A DNA stretch of 64,000 nucleotides, from assembly GCA_021323675.1 (NCBI GenBank), contig JAJPKP010000062.1:1-64000 (forward strand), read 5' to 3'. This DNA is from Pseudomonadota bacterium (GTDB taxonomy: Bacteria > Desulfobacterota > Binatia > Binatales > Binataceae). Under the pieces are notes generated by a model. It saw nothing but the letters and a program-made list of their open reading frames with translations, had not been told where the DNA came from and searched no databases. Position numbers and translations under genes: made by a program. Numbering within the stretch: position 1 is the first letter of the stretch; every line of letters starts with the position of its first letter. Below are positions 55,127 to 63,838 of the stretch, piece by piece.

Positions 55127-56305
55127 ATGCTCCGTCAGCTGCTGCAGGTCGTTGTGTGGACCTTGGGTATATATGCGGTGCTTTGGGTGGCAACACTGTT
55201 AGTGTGGCCGCCGGAAGCGGCTCCTCGGAACGTGGATGCCACTAGAGGCCAGCATAGCGTTTACGGCAGCGACATCCGAGAGGTTGTGTATTCGTTGCCA
55301 GGTTTCTGCCAGAAATTGTCCAGCCGACCAGACGTGCGGCGAATAATCGTGCTGGGGAGCTCTTCGGCCAAAGCCTATCGTCCCGATATACTGCGGAGTC
55401 GACTAGGAGCGGATGAGGTTGATAATTTAGAAACGGATGGTTCCAACATCAGCCAAATTCGGCAGCTCGTAACCGACTTGCGTACCGAAACTGCACGGGG
55501 ATCGTTGAAGTCTGTGCTTTTTGTCCTGGTCACAAATTATATTCTTTTTGTAAGCAACAAGGACAAGTGGCATGGTGGTTTCACCTACTACGAGGCGGAG
55601 AAGGTGCGTCATGGCCTGTATACAGGCGAGGCGAACGGAATCACCCCCGTCATAGGACCTCGATTGATGCGGTTTGCGGTGGAAGCGCTCAGGCCTGTAT
55701 TTGCGCTTGACACGCTGCTGGGTTTGTCAGACGGAATAGGTGTTGAACTCGTGCGGAGGTTCTGGAGTCATCCGAAGGTCGACGTGGAATTTGTCAGGAT
55801 GTTGAAGCGGAGGTTTCCGCAGGCGCAACAGAGTGAATTTGGTGAAGAGCAATTTATCGAGCTCGATCGTTTGATCAGAGAGATTCGCGCGTCGGGTGGC
55901 GACATTATGTTTGTTGAGCAACCGATCGAAGCATTCGAAAGAACGTCTCTGCCAATTCATAGCGAATATTGGACAAAGATGGTTCGGTTTGCCAAGGAAC
56001 ACGATGTAGTGCTCGTGGATATGTCAGAGTCGGCAGGCGATAAGGAGTTCTCTGACCCCCTCCATGGAAAGGAGAGCGTGTGGCCTGAATGGACTGAAAG
56101 ATTGGCTTCGGCTCTGCGCGGACTTGCGTCGGGCCTCGTCGCTGAGGAAAACAAGGGCGCGCGATGTCACAGCGAACCGCTAGACGTTCAGAAGGCCGTT
56201 CACTCAGTCGGCGCGAGTGCTCGGCTTGATCGCGACGAGAATACAAGAAACGCTGAGACGCCATTTGAGGGCCTGATCGATTGTGTATCCGGTCATCGGG
56301 AGTAG
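55127..56305 (+). CDS. SGNH-like membrane-anchored protein, MBOAT partner
   Basis: This protein of up to 392 residues has an N-terminal membrane anchor (VVVWTLGIYAVLWVATLLVW) and then a region with IIVLGSSSAKAYRPDILRS near residue 75, a GxSS/GDS-like nucleophile block, and NLETDGSNISQI, LFVLVTNYILF and DIMFVEQPI further on. This resembles the extracytoplasmic SGNH-type partners of MBOAT enzymes (AlgJ/AlgX, DltD). A definite catalytic Asp/His pair is not assigned. The last 35 residues overlap, on the opposite strand, the methyltransferase gene at 56204 and read poorly, so the functional protein may end earlier. It follows MBOAT by one base. Confidence 0.76.
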   Translation: MLRQLLQVVVWTLGIYAVLWVATLLVWPPEAAPRNVDATRGQHSVYGSDIREVVYSLPGFCQKLSSRPDVRRIIVLGSSSAKAYRPDILRSRLGADEVDNLETDGSNISQIRQLVTDLRTETARGSLKSVLFVLVTNYILFVSNKDKWHGGFTYYEAEKVRHGLYTGEANGITPVIGPRLMRFAVEALRPVFALDTLLGLSDGIGVELVRRFWSHPKVDVEFVRMLKRRFPQAQQSEFGEEQFIELDRLIREIRASGGDIMFVEQPIEAFERTSLPIHSEYWTKMVRFAKEHDVVLVDMSESAGDKEFSDPLHGKESVWPEWTERLASALRGLASGLVAEENKGARCHSEPLDVQKAVHSVGASARLDRDENTRNAETPFEGLIDCVSGHRE

Positions 56306-57148
56306 ATGGTGTTCCTTGATCGAGAATCCGGTGCTGACGACGAGTTCAGTGACCTCGTTGGGGGTTCTCCAGAGGAAAATGTGGTCGGGCGCCGGGCTAT
56401 TAATTGGCACGTTGAGAAAGAGAATCCCACCAGGTCGCAGCGCCCGATGGATATTTCTCAGCGCCTCGTCCGGTCGTTCTAAGTGCTCCAAGACCTCGCT
56501 GGCTATCGCGCTGTCGAAGCTTGCTTGTGTGGATGAAGCGTCAAGGACGTCTTTTTGAACGAGAGCGACGGGTTCCACAAGCTTCAGTTTTTTTAATGCC
56601 TCGCGCGTTGCCGCGAGACTCGAAGAGCTGACATCCCAGCAAGTTACTAGGTCCGAACGTGAGTCAGATCTGGCGAAATATGCGAAAAGCCCATGCCCGG
56701 GGCCGATTTCGAGATGTTCGAAGCGATCGGGTAGCAATGGGAGATAACGAGTTCGGAAGAGATCTACTGCTCCGGCGTGATTGCTCCATAGAAGCTGTGA
56801 CATGAGTATGCCTCTAACGTAACGAGGCATGTAGGCAGGGTTTGAATAGATGTTCTGATTGGCTTCTGCAAAGGTCTTTAAGCGATAATTTCCATACCGA
56901 CGAAAGTATAGCTCTTCTTGCGTAAATTCCTCGCACATCCATCGGTAGTCGCGACAAAACAATTCTAAATCGTCTTCTATGAGCTTCAAAATCAACGACG
57001 CCAATAGCTCATCTCGCGCGATGCGATCGGGGCTGCTGTCGCGAAATCGCAGCGTAAGGTACTTTGCGTGTTCCGGCCACACACGTAACAGGGTCGACGT
57101 TATCCTTTGAAGGGATTCGTGACAGGAAAAGTCGAGGCTCGGGTGCAT
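56204..57148 (-). CDS. class I SAM-dependent methyltransferase
   Basis: This 314-residue protein has a helical N-terminal region (MCEEFTQEELYFRRYGNYRLKTFAEANQN), SAM motif I HLEIGPGHGLFAYFARS near residue 150, and FDSAIASEVLEHLERPDEALRNIHRALRPGGILFLNVPINSPAPDHIF near residue 210, a Methyltransf_11/23 pattern. The ATG at 57148 is preferred, with AAAGGGG upstream; a start at 57190 is possible. It is the first minus-strand gene after the exopolysaccharide locus and converges on the SGNH-like gene with about 100 bp of overlap. Substrate not determined. Confidence 0.82.
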   Translation of the reverse strand: MHPSLDFSCHESLQRITSTLLRVWPEHAKYLTLRFRDSSPDRIARDELLASLILKLIEDDLELFCRDYRWMCEEFTQEELYFRRYGNYRLKTFAEANQNIYSNPAYMPRYVRGILMSQLLWSNHAGAVDLFRTRYLPLLPDRFEHLEIGPGHGLFAYFARSDSRSDLVTCWDVSSSSLAATREALKKLKLVEPVALVQKDVLDASSTQASFDSAIASEVLEHLERPDEALRNIHRALRPGGILFLNVPINSPAPDHIFLWRTPNEVTELVVSTGFSIKEHHLLPMTGYTIDQALKWRLSVSCILVAIKPSTRAD

Positions 57149-57354
57149 CGTGTTATGCCCCTTTTTCTCGTTAGTACTAGGCCGGAACATCTGGCGTCGA
57201 AAGTGGGCAACACCGGCGAAGAGTTAGGGATGTTATGCCGTGGATGGGCGATTGAGCAAGTGAGGACGGCGTCAAGTTCATGTTGGCACTGTAAGTTAAA
57301 GTGCCAGAGAGGGCAACCGTCTGGAAGTCGTGGGCGTCCAAGACCACGCTCAGA

Positions 57355-57675
57355 TTACTTGAGCGAAGAGGTTCCCGAGCGCTTCACGATTGCGGCGTAG
57401 TCGGGGCTTTCCGATGAGATGCAGGCGAAGGGATGGGGAGATTGGGCGACCTGTGCGTTGAAGCGCGCTGTCTTGCACTCGGCCTCGGTCGGGTACGCAT
57501 TCACCATCGTCCACTCGCTCTGCGGGGTGCTCCAGCTTCCGAACGGAAAGCTGGGAAGTGCGGGGGCTTTAATCAGAATCCACATCGGGTCGCGCGCGAT
57601 CGGCTTGGCCTGGAAAGCGCATCCCGCCAGCAGCATCGCAATCACGATCGCACAGAGAAGCTTTCGATGACTCAC
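57355..57675 (-). CDS. small lipoprotein with a domain shared with the nearby MlaA-like protein
   Basis: This 106-residue protein has a typical lipoprotein signal (LLCAIVIAMLLAGC, acylated Cys near residue 19). The remaining part, beginning MWILIKAPALPSFPFGSW, resembles the C-terminal 70 residues of the MlaA-like protein encoded at 58162: WILIKAP/WVLVKAP, GSWSTPQSEW/GSWDTPLGEW, the Cys in E-C at AECKTA/MECEDAL and ACISSESPDYAAIVK/QCISTTSPEYNEIVK all align, keeping two Cys. No known family is recognised. It is a separate gene on the opposite strand; the shared domain may bind or assist the same outer-membrane process. Confidence 0.78.
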   Translation of the reverse strand: MSHRKLLCAIVIAMLLAGCAFQAKPIARDPMWILIKAPALPSFPFGSWSTPQSEWTMVNAYPTEAECKTARFNAQVAQSPHPFACISSESPDYAAIVKRSGTSSLK

Positions 57676-57761
57676 AACGATCGATCATTCAATCGAAAAG
57701 CCTGCGCGGGCGCAATTGGGCAAAGGCGAAAGCACAAGCCGTCACGGAAAGGGGTGTGCCG

Positions 57762-58124
57762 ATGAGCAGGGCGCGCAAGCCGGTCCATATCGAGCCGAAG
57801 GGATGGGGCCGCGAGGTATGGATCGCCAACAACGAGTTGTATTGCGGCAAGATCCTGGAAATCGCCAAGGGCAAGAAGTGCTCGCTCCATTTCCATAAGA
57901 TCAAGACCGAGTCCTTCTACCTGCGGCGGGGGCGGCTGATGGTTCGGGTGAAGGAATCGCCGGATGCGGAAGTGCTCGAGGAATTCGAGCTGGTCGCGGG
58001 CGAGTGCATGGATGTGCCGCGCGGTCTGGTGCATCAGATGGAAGCGCTGGAGGACGCGGAGCTGTTCGAGTTTTCCACCCAGCACTTTGACACCGATTCC
58101 CATCGCATCGTCAAGGGCGATTGA
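57762..58124 (+). CDS. cupin domain protein (phosphomannose isomerase type II-like)
   Basis: This 120-residue protein is a single cupin. It opens HIEPKGWGREVWIAN, then SLHFHKIKTESFYLRRGRLMVRV with likely metal ligands HxHxxxxE, followed by LVAGECMDVPRGLVHQMEALED with a third His. It resembles the C-terminal cupin of mannose-6-phosphate isomerase/mannose-1-phosphate guanylyltransferase and small stand-alone cupins. The ATG at 57762 follows AAAGGGG; a GTG at 57756 is an alternative. It precedes the MlaA-like gene by 37 bp and is probably cotranscribed. Sugar binding or isomerisation is possible but not shown. Confidence 0.8.
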   Translation: MSRARKPVHIEPKGWGREVWIANNELYCGKILEIAKGKKCSLHFHKIKTESFYLRRGRLMVRVKESPDAEVLEEFELVAGECMDVPRGLVHQMEALEDAELFEFSTQHFDTDSHRIVKGD

Positions 58125-58161
58125 GGCGCAACGGAGCGATCGATTGCGCAGCGGGGGCATT

Positions 58162-59175
58162 ATGAAAGACGGCATCAGGGTTGGCTATCTGCCGGCATCG
58201 TGGCTGGTTCTGATCGCCGGAGTGCTGCTGATCGCGTCCGTGTTCGCTCCCGGGCGAGCGGCGGCGCAGGACGACCTCGAGGCTCCGCCGGGCGAGGATC
58301 AGGGAGTGCATCCGGATCCGCTCGAGCCGTTCAACGCGACGATGTTCAAGTTCAACCTGAAGCTCGACGATTACGTGCTACGGCCAGTTGCGACGGGCTA
58401 TGCGGCGGTCGCGCCGGAGCCGGTGCGCGAGGGCGTCGGGCGGTTTCTAACCAACGTCAAGGTTATCACCTACGTTGCGAACAACCTGTTCCAGATGCGG
58501 TTCAAGGAGGCGGGCACGGACCTGGCGCGATTCGGAATCAACAGCACGCTCGGGGTTGCCGGGTTCTTCGATCCGGCGCAATCGTGGTTCGGTCTCCAGA
58601 GCTATCCCGATGATTTCGGGCTCACGCTGCGATATTACGGCGTTCCCGGCGGACCATACCTGATGCTGCCGGTGCTGGGGCCATCGACGCTGACGGATAC
58701 GATCGGGATGGTGGCGGACAACGCGATGAACCCGATGAACTACCTGCTGCCGTGGTACATCGAGCTGTCGGCGGGGATCGGGCGCCGCGGGATGGAGGCG
58801 GTGAACTATCGCGCGCAGCATCTGGATCAATTCGAAGAAGCCGACCGTTACGCGGTGGATTTGTACGGCGCCGTGCAGGATCTGTATCTGCAGCGGCGGG
58901 CGCATCAGCTCAGGGCGCTGCTCTACAACGCGCCGCCGTCCGCATACGAGAGCTATCCGTGGGTGCTGGTCAAGGCGCCATCGACCAACGATTTTCCGGA
59001 CGGCAGTTGGGATACGCCGCTGGGCGAGTGGCTCACCGTCAAGGGATACGGGAGCGAGATGGAATGCGAGGATGCGCTCGAGCAGAAGCAGGAGATGGGC
59101 GAGCTGCGCCCGCTGCAATGCATCAGCACGACCAGCCCGGAGTACAACGAGATCGTGAAGAACATGTCGCGATAG
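58162..59175 (+). CDS. MlaA/VacJ-family protein with extra C-terminal domain
   Basis: This 337-residue protein follows the MlaA (VacJ) pattern: DPLEPFNATMFKFNLKLDDYVLRPVA near residue 52, VREGVGRFLTNVKVITYVANNLFQMRFKEAG, INSTLGVAGFFDPA and GVPGGPYLMLPVLGPSTLTD. MlaA removes mislocalised phospholipids from the outer leaflet of the outer membrane. Two features are unusual. The signal (WLVLIAGVLLIASVFAPGRAAAQDD) has no lipobox Cys, so it looks like a signal peptidase I substrate rather than a lipoprotein. About 70 residues are added at the C-terminus (from YPWVLVKAP, near residue 265) that recur in the small lipoprotein at 57355. A terminator-like hairpin follows at 59202-59233. Confidence 0.88.
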   Translation: MKDGIRVGYLPASWLVLIAGVLLIASVFAPGRAAAQDDLEAPPGEDQGVHPDPLEPFNATMFKFNLKLDDYVLRPVATGYAAVAPEPVREGVGRFLTNVKVITYVANNLFQMRFKEAGTDLARFGINSTLGVAGFFDPAQSWFGLQSYPDDFGLTLRYYGVPGGPYLMLPVLGPSTLTDTIGMVADNAMNPMNYLLPWYIELSAGIGRRGMEAVNYRAQHLDQFEEADRYAVDLYGAVQDLYLQRRAHQLRALLYNAPPSAYESYPWVLVKAPSTNDFPDGSWDTPLGEWLTVKGYGSEMECEDALEQKQEMGELRPLQCISTTSPEYNEIVKNMSR

Positions 59176-59201
59176 CGATCACTGCCGCCTGCGAAGCAAA
59201 A

Positions 59202-59233
59202 CGCCCCGCCGGGAGAAATCCTGTAGCGGGGCG
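59202..59233 (+). terminator. intrinsic terminator after MlaA-like gene
   Basis: CGCCCCGC (59202-59209) pairs with GCGGGGCG (59226-59233), and flanking AAGCAAAA/CTTTGCTTT can lengthen the stem. The T-rich tail CTTTGCTTT follows. It lies 26 bases after the stop codon and could act in both directions. Confidence 0.75.
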
Positions 59234-59358
59234 CTTTGCTTTCGCCCGCAGGTGAGGGGGCGCATCGCATCCGCTTGCAGAACGGGGGTGAATGGATCGA
59301 TCATAGGCGGCGCCAACTATCCGATCGGTATGTTGAGCCGGATGCGTGCGAGGTCGAG

Positions 59359-60153
59359 ATGGCTCTGAAAGACGCGGTTCGCGAGGAGAGATTCAAAGTC
59401 GGCACCGACGAGCTGATCGTGCTCAGCGGCGGTTCGGGAAAACCGCTCCTGGTGCTGCACGAGGAGCTCGGCTATCCCGGATGGATGAAGTGGAACGAGG
59501 CGCTCAGCGAAAGCCGCCGCATGGTGACGCCGATGTATCCGGGATTCGGCAAGACGCCGCGCGCTGAATGGATCATGAATGTGCGCGACCTCGGATGCAT
59601 GATCGCGCGCTTCCTGCGCGAGCAGCACCTCGCGCCCATCGACGTGATCGGCTTTTCGTTCGGCGGATGGCTCGCCGCGGAGATGGCGGCGAATGACCCG
59701 GCGATCTTCTCCAGGATCGTGCTGGTGGCGCCGGCCGGCATCCGTCCGCCCGACGGCGAGATCATGGACATGTTCACACTGCCGGCGCTGATCTACCTGC
59801 GCGAATCGGTCCGCGATTCCAGCCGCGTCCCCGAATATTCCGCGCTGTATGACGGCGGGCTTTCGCCGGCGCAATACGAGGCATTCGAGGATGCGCGCGC
59901 GGAGACGGCGCGGCTCGCATGGCAGCCGTACATGTTCAATCCGAGCCTGCCGCATCTGCTGGAGGGCACGGTCAAGGCGCCGACGCTGATCGTGTGGGGC
60001 AAGGAGGATCGCATCGTGCCCGCATCGGCGGCGGGCGTTTACAACCGGGCGATCGCGGGATCGAAGCTGGTGGCGTTCGACGGATGCGGGCATCGGCCGG
60101 AAGTCGAGAAATCGGAACAGTTCATCAAGGAAGTGGGAAACTTTCTCGCATAG
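59359..60153 (+). CDS. alpha/beta hydrolase
   Basis: This 264-residue protein is an alpha/beta-fold hydrolase. The nucleophile elbow is GFSFGG near residue 100, the Asp is in LIVWGKEDRIVP near residue 215, and the His is in GCGHRPEVE near residue 245. An oxyanion-hole turn LVLHEELGYPGW lies near residue 32. It would hydrolyse an ester, C-C or similar bond; the substrate is unknown. The ATG at 59359 follows GAGG (59349-59352); longer frames upstream have no support. It is followed closely (18 bp) by an LLM monooxygenase gene, suggesting a joint degradative role. Confidence 0.9.
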   Translation: MALKDAVREERFKVGTDELIVLSGGSGKPLLVLHEELGYPGWMKWNEALSESRRMVTPMYPGFGKTPRAEWIMNVRDLGCMIARFLREQHLAPIDVIGFSFGGWLAAEMAANDPAIFSRIVLVAPAGIRPPDGEIMDMFTLPALIYLRESVRDSSRVPEYSALYDGGLSPAQYEAFEDARAETARLAWQPYMFNPSLPHLLEGTVKAPTLIVWGKEDRIVPASAAGVYNRAIAGSKLVAFDGCGHRPEVEKSEQFIKEVGNFLA

Positions 60154-60171
60154 GATGCGGAGGCGCCGGCT

Positions 60172-61515
60172 ATGCACATAATGTGGTTTACCGAACGGCA
60201 ATATCATTACGACCCCGAAACCGAACCGGACAAAAGCCGCCAGCTCGAAAGCGCGATTCTTCGCAATCGCAGCTTCTTCGGGCTGCCGAATCAGAACTTC
60301 GATCCCGTACAGGGATCGATGCTGCTGAACCAGTACCTCGACGAGAAGATCTACTCGGAGGAACTGGGCTTCGACGGGCTGATGCTGAATGAGCATCACG
60401 GCACGCCTTTCTGCCTGGGTTCGGTGATGGACGTCGAGGCGGCGGTGCTGGCGAAAGCGACCAAGAAGGCGAGAATCGTGCTGCTGGGAAATCCGGTGCC
60501 GACGGTCGCCAATGCGCTGCGCCTGGCGGAAGAGCTCGCGATGATCGATCTCATCTCCGGCGGACGGCTGGTGCCGGGATGGGTTCGCGGCGCGGGCAGC
60601 GAGCAGCTCGCCAACAACGCCAATCCGGCATACAACCGCGAATACTTCGAGGAGGGCGTCGACTTCATCATCAAGGCATGGACGACGCCCGGACCGTTCC
60701 GCTACGAGGGCAAGCATTTCCATTTCCGGTTCGTAAATCCGTGGGTGGTGCCGATGCAGAAGCCGCATCCTCCGATCTGGATTCCCGGATTGGTGAGCCC
60801 CGACACCGTGGTCTGGTGTGCGAAGAAGCGGTTTCCGTACGTGGCGCTGGCAACGCGGCTTGAACCCACGGTCGAGCTGTGGAACTTGTACACCGAGGCG
60901 GCGGCACGCGAGGGATATCAGGCCGGGCCGGAAAATTTCGGCTATCTCCAGCCGGTGTTCGTATCCGACAACCAGGCTCGCGCCGAGGAACTCGGCAAAC
61001 GCTTCCTCTACGGCGGTGCATTCGCGCATTTCGCACGGCCGGAGTGGATGTTCCCTCCGGGATACAATTCGAAAGAAGCGACGCGCCGGATGGCGCGGCT
61101 GCCCGCGGCCGCAAATCTGCCCGGCAAGCCGATCCACGAGGGAGGCGGCAACGAGACCGAAGAAGAGCTGGAGGAAATTCGCCGCGGGGTCTACGCGCGC
61201 TACGAAGAGAGCAAGCGGGATCTGCAGATGATCGCGGGCACACCCGACTATGTGATCCCGCGCCTCCGCAAGGTCCTCGAGGTGCTGCGGCCGGGAGTGT
61301 TTTCGTTCTGGCTCGACGGGCCTGTCGGTTACAAGGATCGCCTGCGATGCCTCGAAATGCTTGGCAAGCACGTAATTCCCGCGGTGCGCGAGATCGGCAA
61401 GGAACTGGGACTGGTCGATCCGTTCCAGCGCAAGCCCGGATCGGTTCCTTTGGCCGCCGGACGCCGGCCCGAGCCGGTGGCGCAGCCGGAAGGCCTGGCC
61501 TCGATGCCCGGATAA
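60172..61515 (+). CDS. LLM class flavin-dependent monooxygenase (fifth LLM)
   Basis: This 447-residue protein is a longer luciferase-like monooxygenase: ELGFDGLMLNEHHGTPFC near residue 63, IVLLGNPVPTVANALRLAEELAMIDLISGGR near residue 101, and the later KPHPPIWIPGLVSPDTVVW block. The extra length is mostly in a C-terminal extension (about residues 400-447). It lies 18 bp after the alpha/beta hydrolase gene, so the two are likely cotranscribed; oxidation followed by hydrolysis is a common degradative order. A clear terminator follows at 61546-61575. Its sequence is distant from the pair at 1406 and 3896. Confidence 0.91.
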   Translation: MHIMWFTERQYHYDPETEPDKSRQLESAILRNRSFFGLPNQNFDPVQGSMLLNQYLDEKIYSEELGFDGLMLNEHHGTPFCLGSVMDVEAAVLAKATKKARIVLLGNPVPTVANALRLAEELAMIDLISGGRLVPGWVRGAGSEQLANNANPAYNREYFEEGVDFIIKAWTTPGPFRYEGKHFHFRFVNPWVVPMQKPHPPIWIPGLVSPDTVVWCAKKRFPYVALATRLEPTVELWNLYTEAAAREGYQAGPENFGYLQPVFVSDNQARAEELGKRFLYGGAFAHFARPEWMFPPGYNSKEATRRMARLPAAANLPGKPIHEGGGNETEEELEEIRRGVYARYEESKRDLQMIAGTPDYVIPRLRKVLEVLRPGVFSFWLDGPVGYKDRLRCLEMLGKHVIPAVREIGKELGLVDPFQRKPGSVPLAAGRRPEPVAQPEGLASMPG

Positions 61516-61545
61516 GTCGGACGCGACGATCGATTTCGCAAAAAA

Positions 61546-61575
61546 GGCCGGCTCGTTTCATCGAGCCGGCCTTTT
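61546..61575. terminator. intrinsic terminator after LLM gene
   Basis: A perfect 10-bp stem (GGCCGGCTCG at 61546-61555 with CGAGCCGGCC at 61562-61571) is followed by TTTT and preceded by a run of A, so it can act in both directions. Confidence 0.85.
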
Positions 61576-61653
61576 CGTTCGCGGCCTCAGGACGAATCCC
61601 GCTTTCCGGCTGCTTGCGATCGGATGCTATAGGTACATGAAGAGGCGACAACG

Positions 61654-62493
61654 ATGAACACCGCCCGAGCATTGCGCGCGAAACTGAACGGACCATCGAT
61701 GGTCCTGGCGCCGTTCGTTTACGATGCGTTGCAGGCGAAGATTGCGCAGCGGATCGGATTCGAAGCCGTGTACATGACCGGTTTCGGAACGGCCGCGGCG
61801 CGCGGATTCCCAGACCTGGGACTGCTCACGATGTCGGAGATGGTGGAGAACGCCCGAACAATCGCGCGCGCGGTCGAGATTCCGCTCATCTGCGACGCCG
61901 ACACGGGATACGGCAATCCTGTCAACGTGTGGCGCACCGTAAGGGAATACGAAGGTGCAGGCGCCGCAGCATTGCACATCGAGGATCAAGTATGGCCCAA
62001 ACGATGCGGCTTCCTCGCGGGCAAACAGGTGATCCCGATGGAGGATATGGTGCCGAAAGTGCACGCGGCCTGCGATGCGCGCACGAATCCTGACACGGTG
62101 ATCATCGCGCGCACCGACGCCCTCGCGGTCAACGGATGGGAAGATGTCGAGCGCCGCGCGCATGCGTACCGCGAGGCAGGGGCCGATCTGATTTTTGTCG
62201 ACGGCATCCGCACGATCGACGATCTGAACAACTACACGTCGAGGCTGGGCGGGCTCCCGTTGCTTTACAATGGACAACTGCTGCCGGTGGCGGAGCTGGC
62301 GAAGCGGGGTTTCAAAGCGACGATCTATTCCGGAACTCTTCTTGCCTACTATGAATCCGCGCGCAACGTGCTCGCGGAATTGAAGGAAACCGGATCGGTC
62401 AAATCAAGCGGTCAAGGCGGCGCCTTTCGCGAAATTGTCGATTTGCTCCGGGTGGAGGCGATGGATGCGCTGGGCAAGAAGTATCAGAAATGA
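61654..62493 (+). CDS. isocitrate lyase/PEP mutase family enzyme
   Basis: This 279-residue protein has the PEP-mutase/isocitrate-lyase barrel: APFVYDALQAKIAQRIGFEAVYMTGFGTAAA at the N-terminus, the metal-binding CDADTGYGNPVNV near residue 80, HIEDQ near residue 108 and IIARTDA near residue 148. It resembles methylisocitrate lyase (PrpB), 2,3-dimethylmalate lyase and oxaloacetate decarboxylase. The loop that holds K-R-C-G-H in most lyases reads KRCGF, with Phe after the catalytic Cys-Gly (C118). The gene is followed by LeuC- and LeuD-like subunits, which suggests a 2-methylmalate or dimethylmalate-type step. The exact reaction is open. Confidence 0.85.
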   Translation: MNTARALRAKLNGPSMVLAPFVYDALQAKIAQRIGFEAVYMTGFGTAAARGFPDLGLLTMSEMVENARTIARAVEIPLICDADTGYGNPVNVWRTVREYEGAGAAALHIEDQVWPKRCGFLAGKQVIPMEDMVPKVHAACDARTNPDTVIIARTDALAVNGWEDVERRAHAYREAGADLIFVDGIRTIDDLNNYTSRLGGLPLLYNGQLLPVAELAKRGFKATIYSGTLLAYYESARNVLAELKETGSVKSSGQGGAFREIVDLLRVEAMDALGKKYQK

Positions 62494-62578
62494 CCATGTG
62501 GGAGGTTGAGCCGGCTTGCGCCGATAGTCGTTAGGTTCTGTTGGGTTTGCTCTGGATGAGAAAATCGGAGATACGCCG

Positions 62579-63838
62579 ATGGGCATGACGATGGCGGAAA
62601 AGATCCTGGCCCGGCACAGCGGAAATTCCTCGGTCCGCCCGGGAGACATCGTCGTCTGCGAGGTCGACAAGATAATCCAAATCGATCTTGTCTTTTCCGC
62701 TTCCGCCGAGATGCCGAAGCGGATCGCCGACCCGAGCAAGGTCGCGATCATCCTCGACCACGCGATTCCGGCGCCTACCATCGGTGACGCGGAAGGCCAG
62801 CGGATTGCACGCGAGTTCGCGCGGCGTTTCGGGATCGAGAAATTCTTCGACGTCGGCCGCCACGGGATCTGTCATCAGGTGATTCTTGAAAACGGACTGG
62901 CACTGCCCGGACAGATTCTGACCTGCACCGATTCGCACACCTGCGCTTCCGGGGCATTCAACTGCGTTGCCCGCGGGATGGGACCGCTGGAGATGCTGCA
63001 GATCATGTGCACGGGCAAGACGTGGTATCAGGTCGTCCCGACAGTCAGGTTCGATCTCTCCGGGAAAAAGCCCTCCAACGTCTTTGGCAAGGATATATTT
63101 CTTCATATGGCGGGCCTCGCCGGCAGCCTCGAAGGCCGCAACATCGAATTCGGCGGGCCCGGGGTTACCGAGCTATCGCTTGATGATCGTGCGACGCTGG
63201 CAACGATGAGCGCCGAGTTGAGCGCTGAATTTACGACCTTCCCCGCGGATGAGAGAGTTGTCGAGCATCTGCGCTCCGTCACCGACGAACCCTTCGAACC
63301 CGCTGAGAGCGATCGCGACGCGGAATATTCCGCCGTGTACGAGATCGATCTTTCACGAATGCGTCCGTATGTCGCGCGGCCCGATTTTATCCCACACAAC
63401 ACGCTCCCCGTCGCCGAATTGAACGAAAGGGTCCCCATCGACCAGGCCTTTGTTGGATCCTGCGCCAATGGGAAGCTCGAAGACCTGCGCATCGCGGCCC
63501 AAATCGTGCGCGGAAGAACGATCGCGCCCGGCGTGCGATTTATCGTGACGCCGGCCTCGCAGCGCGTGCTCAAGGAGGCGGTGCGGCGGGGCTACGTGGA
63601 AACGTTGCTCGACGCGGGTGCGGTGGTGACCAATTCGACCTGCGGTGCTTGTTACGGCGGACACATGGGTGTCCTCGGTCCGAATGAGGTGTGCATCACC
63701 TCGAGCACGCGAAACTTCAAGGGCAGGATGGGAAATCCTTCCGCGCGTATCTACATGGGCTCATCGGCCACCGTCGCCGCATCAGCGATCGCCGGACACA
63801 TCACTGACCCGACGCCGTTCATCGGAGACAGGTCATGA
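62579..63838 (+). CDS. 3-isopropylmalate dehydratase-like large subunit (LeuC/DmdA family)
   Basis: This 419-residue protein is an aconitase-superfamily large subunit of the LeuC/homoaconitase type; its length matches the short LeuC form. Its [4Fe-4S] cysteines are visible in TCTDSHTCASGAFNC near residue 115, VGSCANGKLEDLRIAA near residue 295 and TCGACYGGHMGVLGP near residue 355. It would hydrate/dehydrate a C4-C6 dicarboxylate, such as isopropylmalate or dimethylmaleate. The stop overlaps the LeuD-like start (ATGA). Relatives with this neighbourhood include DmdA of nicotinate degradation, so leucine synthesis is not assured. In-frame ATGs at 62579 and 62585 are both possible starts. Confidence 0.86.
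   Translation: MGMTMAEKILARHSGNSSVRPGDIVVCEVDKIIQIDLVFSASAEMPKRIADPSKVAIILDHAIPAPTIGDAEGQRIAREFARRFGIEKFFDVGRHGICHQVILENGLALPGQILTCTDSHTCASGAFNCVARGMGPLEMLQIMCTGKTWYQVVPTVRFDLSGKKPSNVFGKDIFLHMAGLAGSLEGRNIEFGGPGVTELSLDDRATLATMSAELSAEFTTFPADERVVEHLRSVTDEPFEPAESDRDAEYSAVYEIDLSRMRPYVARPDFIPHNTLPVAELNERVPIDQAFVGSCANGKLEDLRIAAQIVRGRTIAPGVRFIVTPASQRVLKEAVRRGYVETLLDAGAVVTNSTCGACYGGHMGVLGPNEVCITSSTRNFKGRMGNPSARIYMGSSATVAASAIAGHITDPTPFIGDRS

Noticed and set aside
59317-61371. A 684-residue minus-strand frame opposite the hydrolase and LLM genes
   Set aside because: It is His/Arg/Leu-rich antisense of two clearly coding genes, a common artefact in GC-rich DNA.
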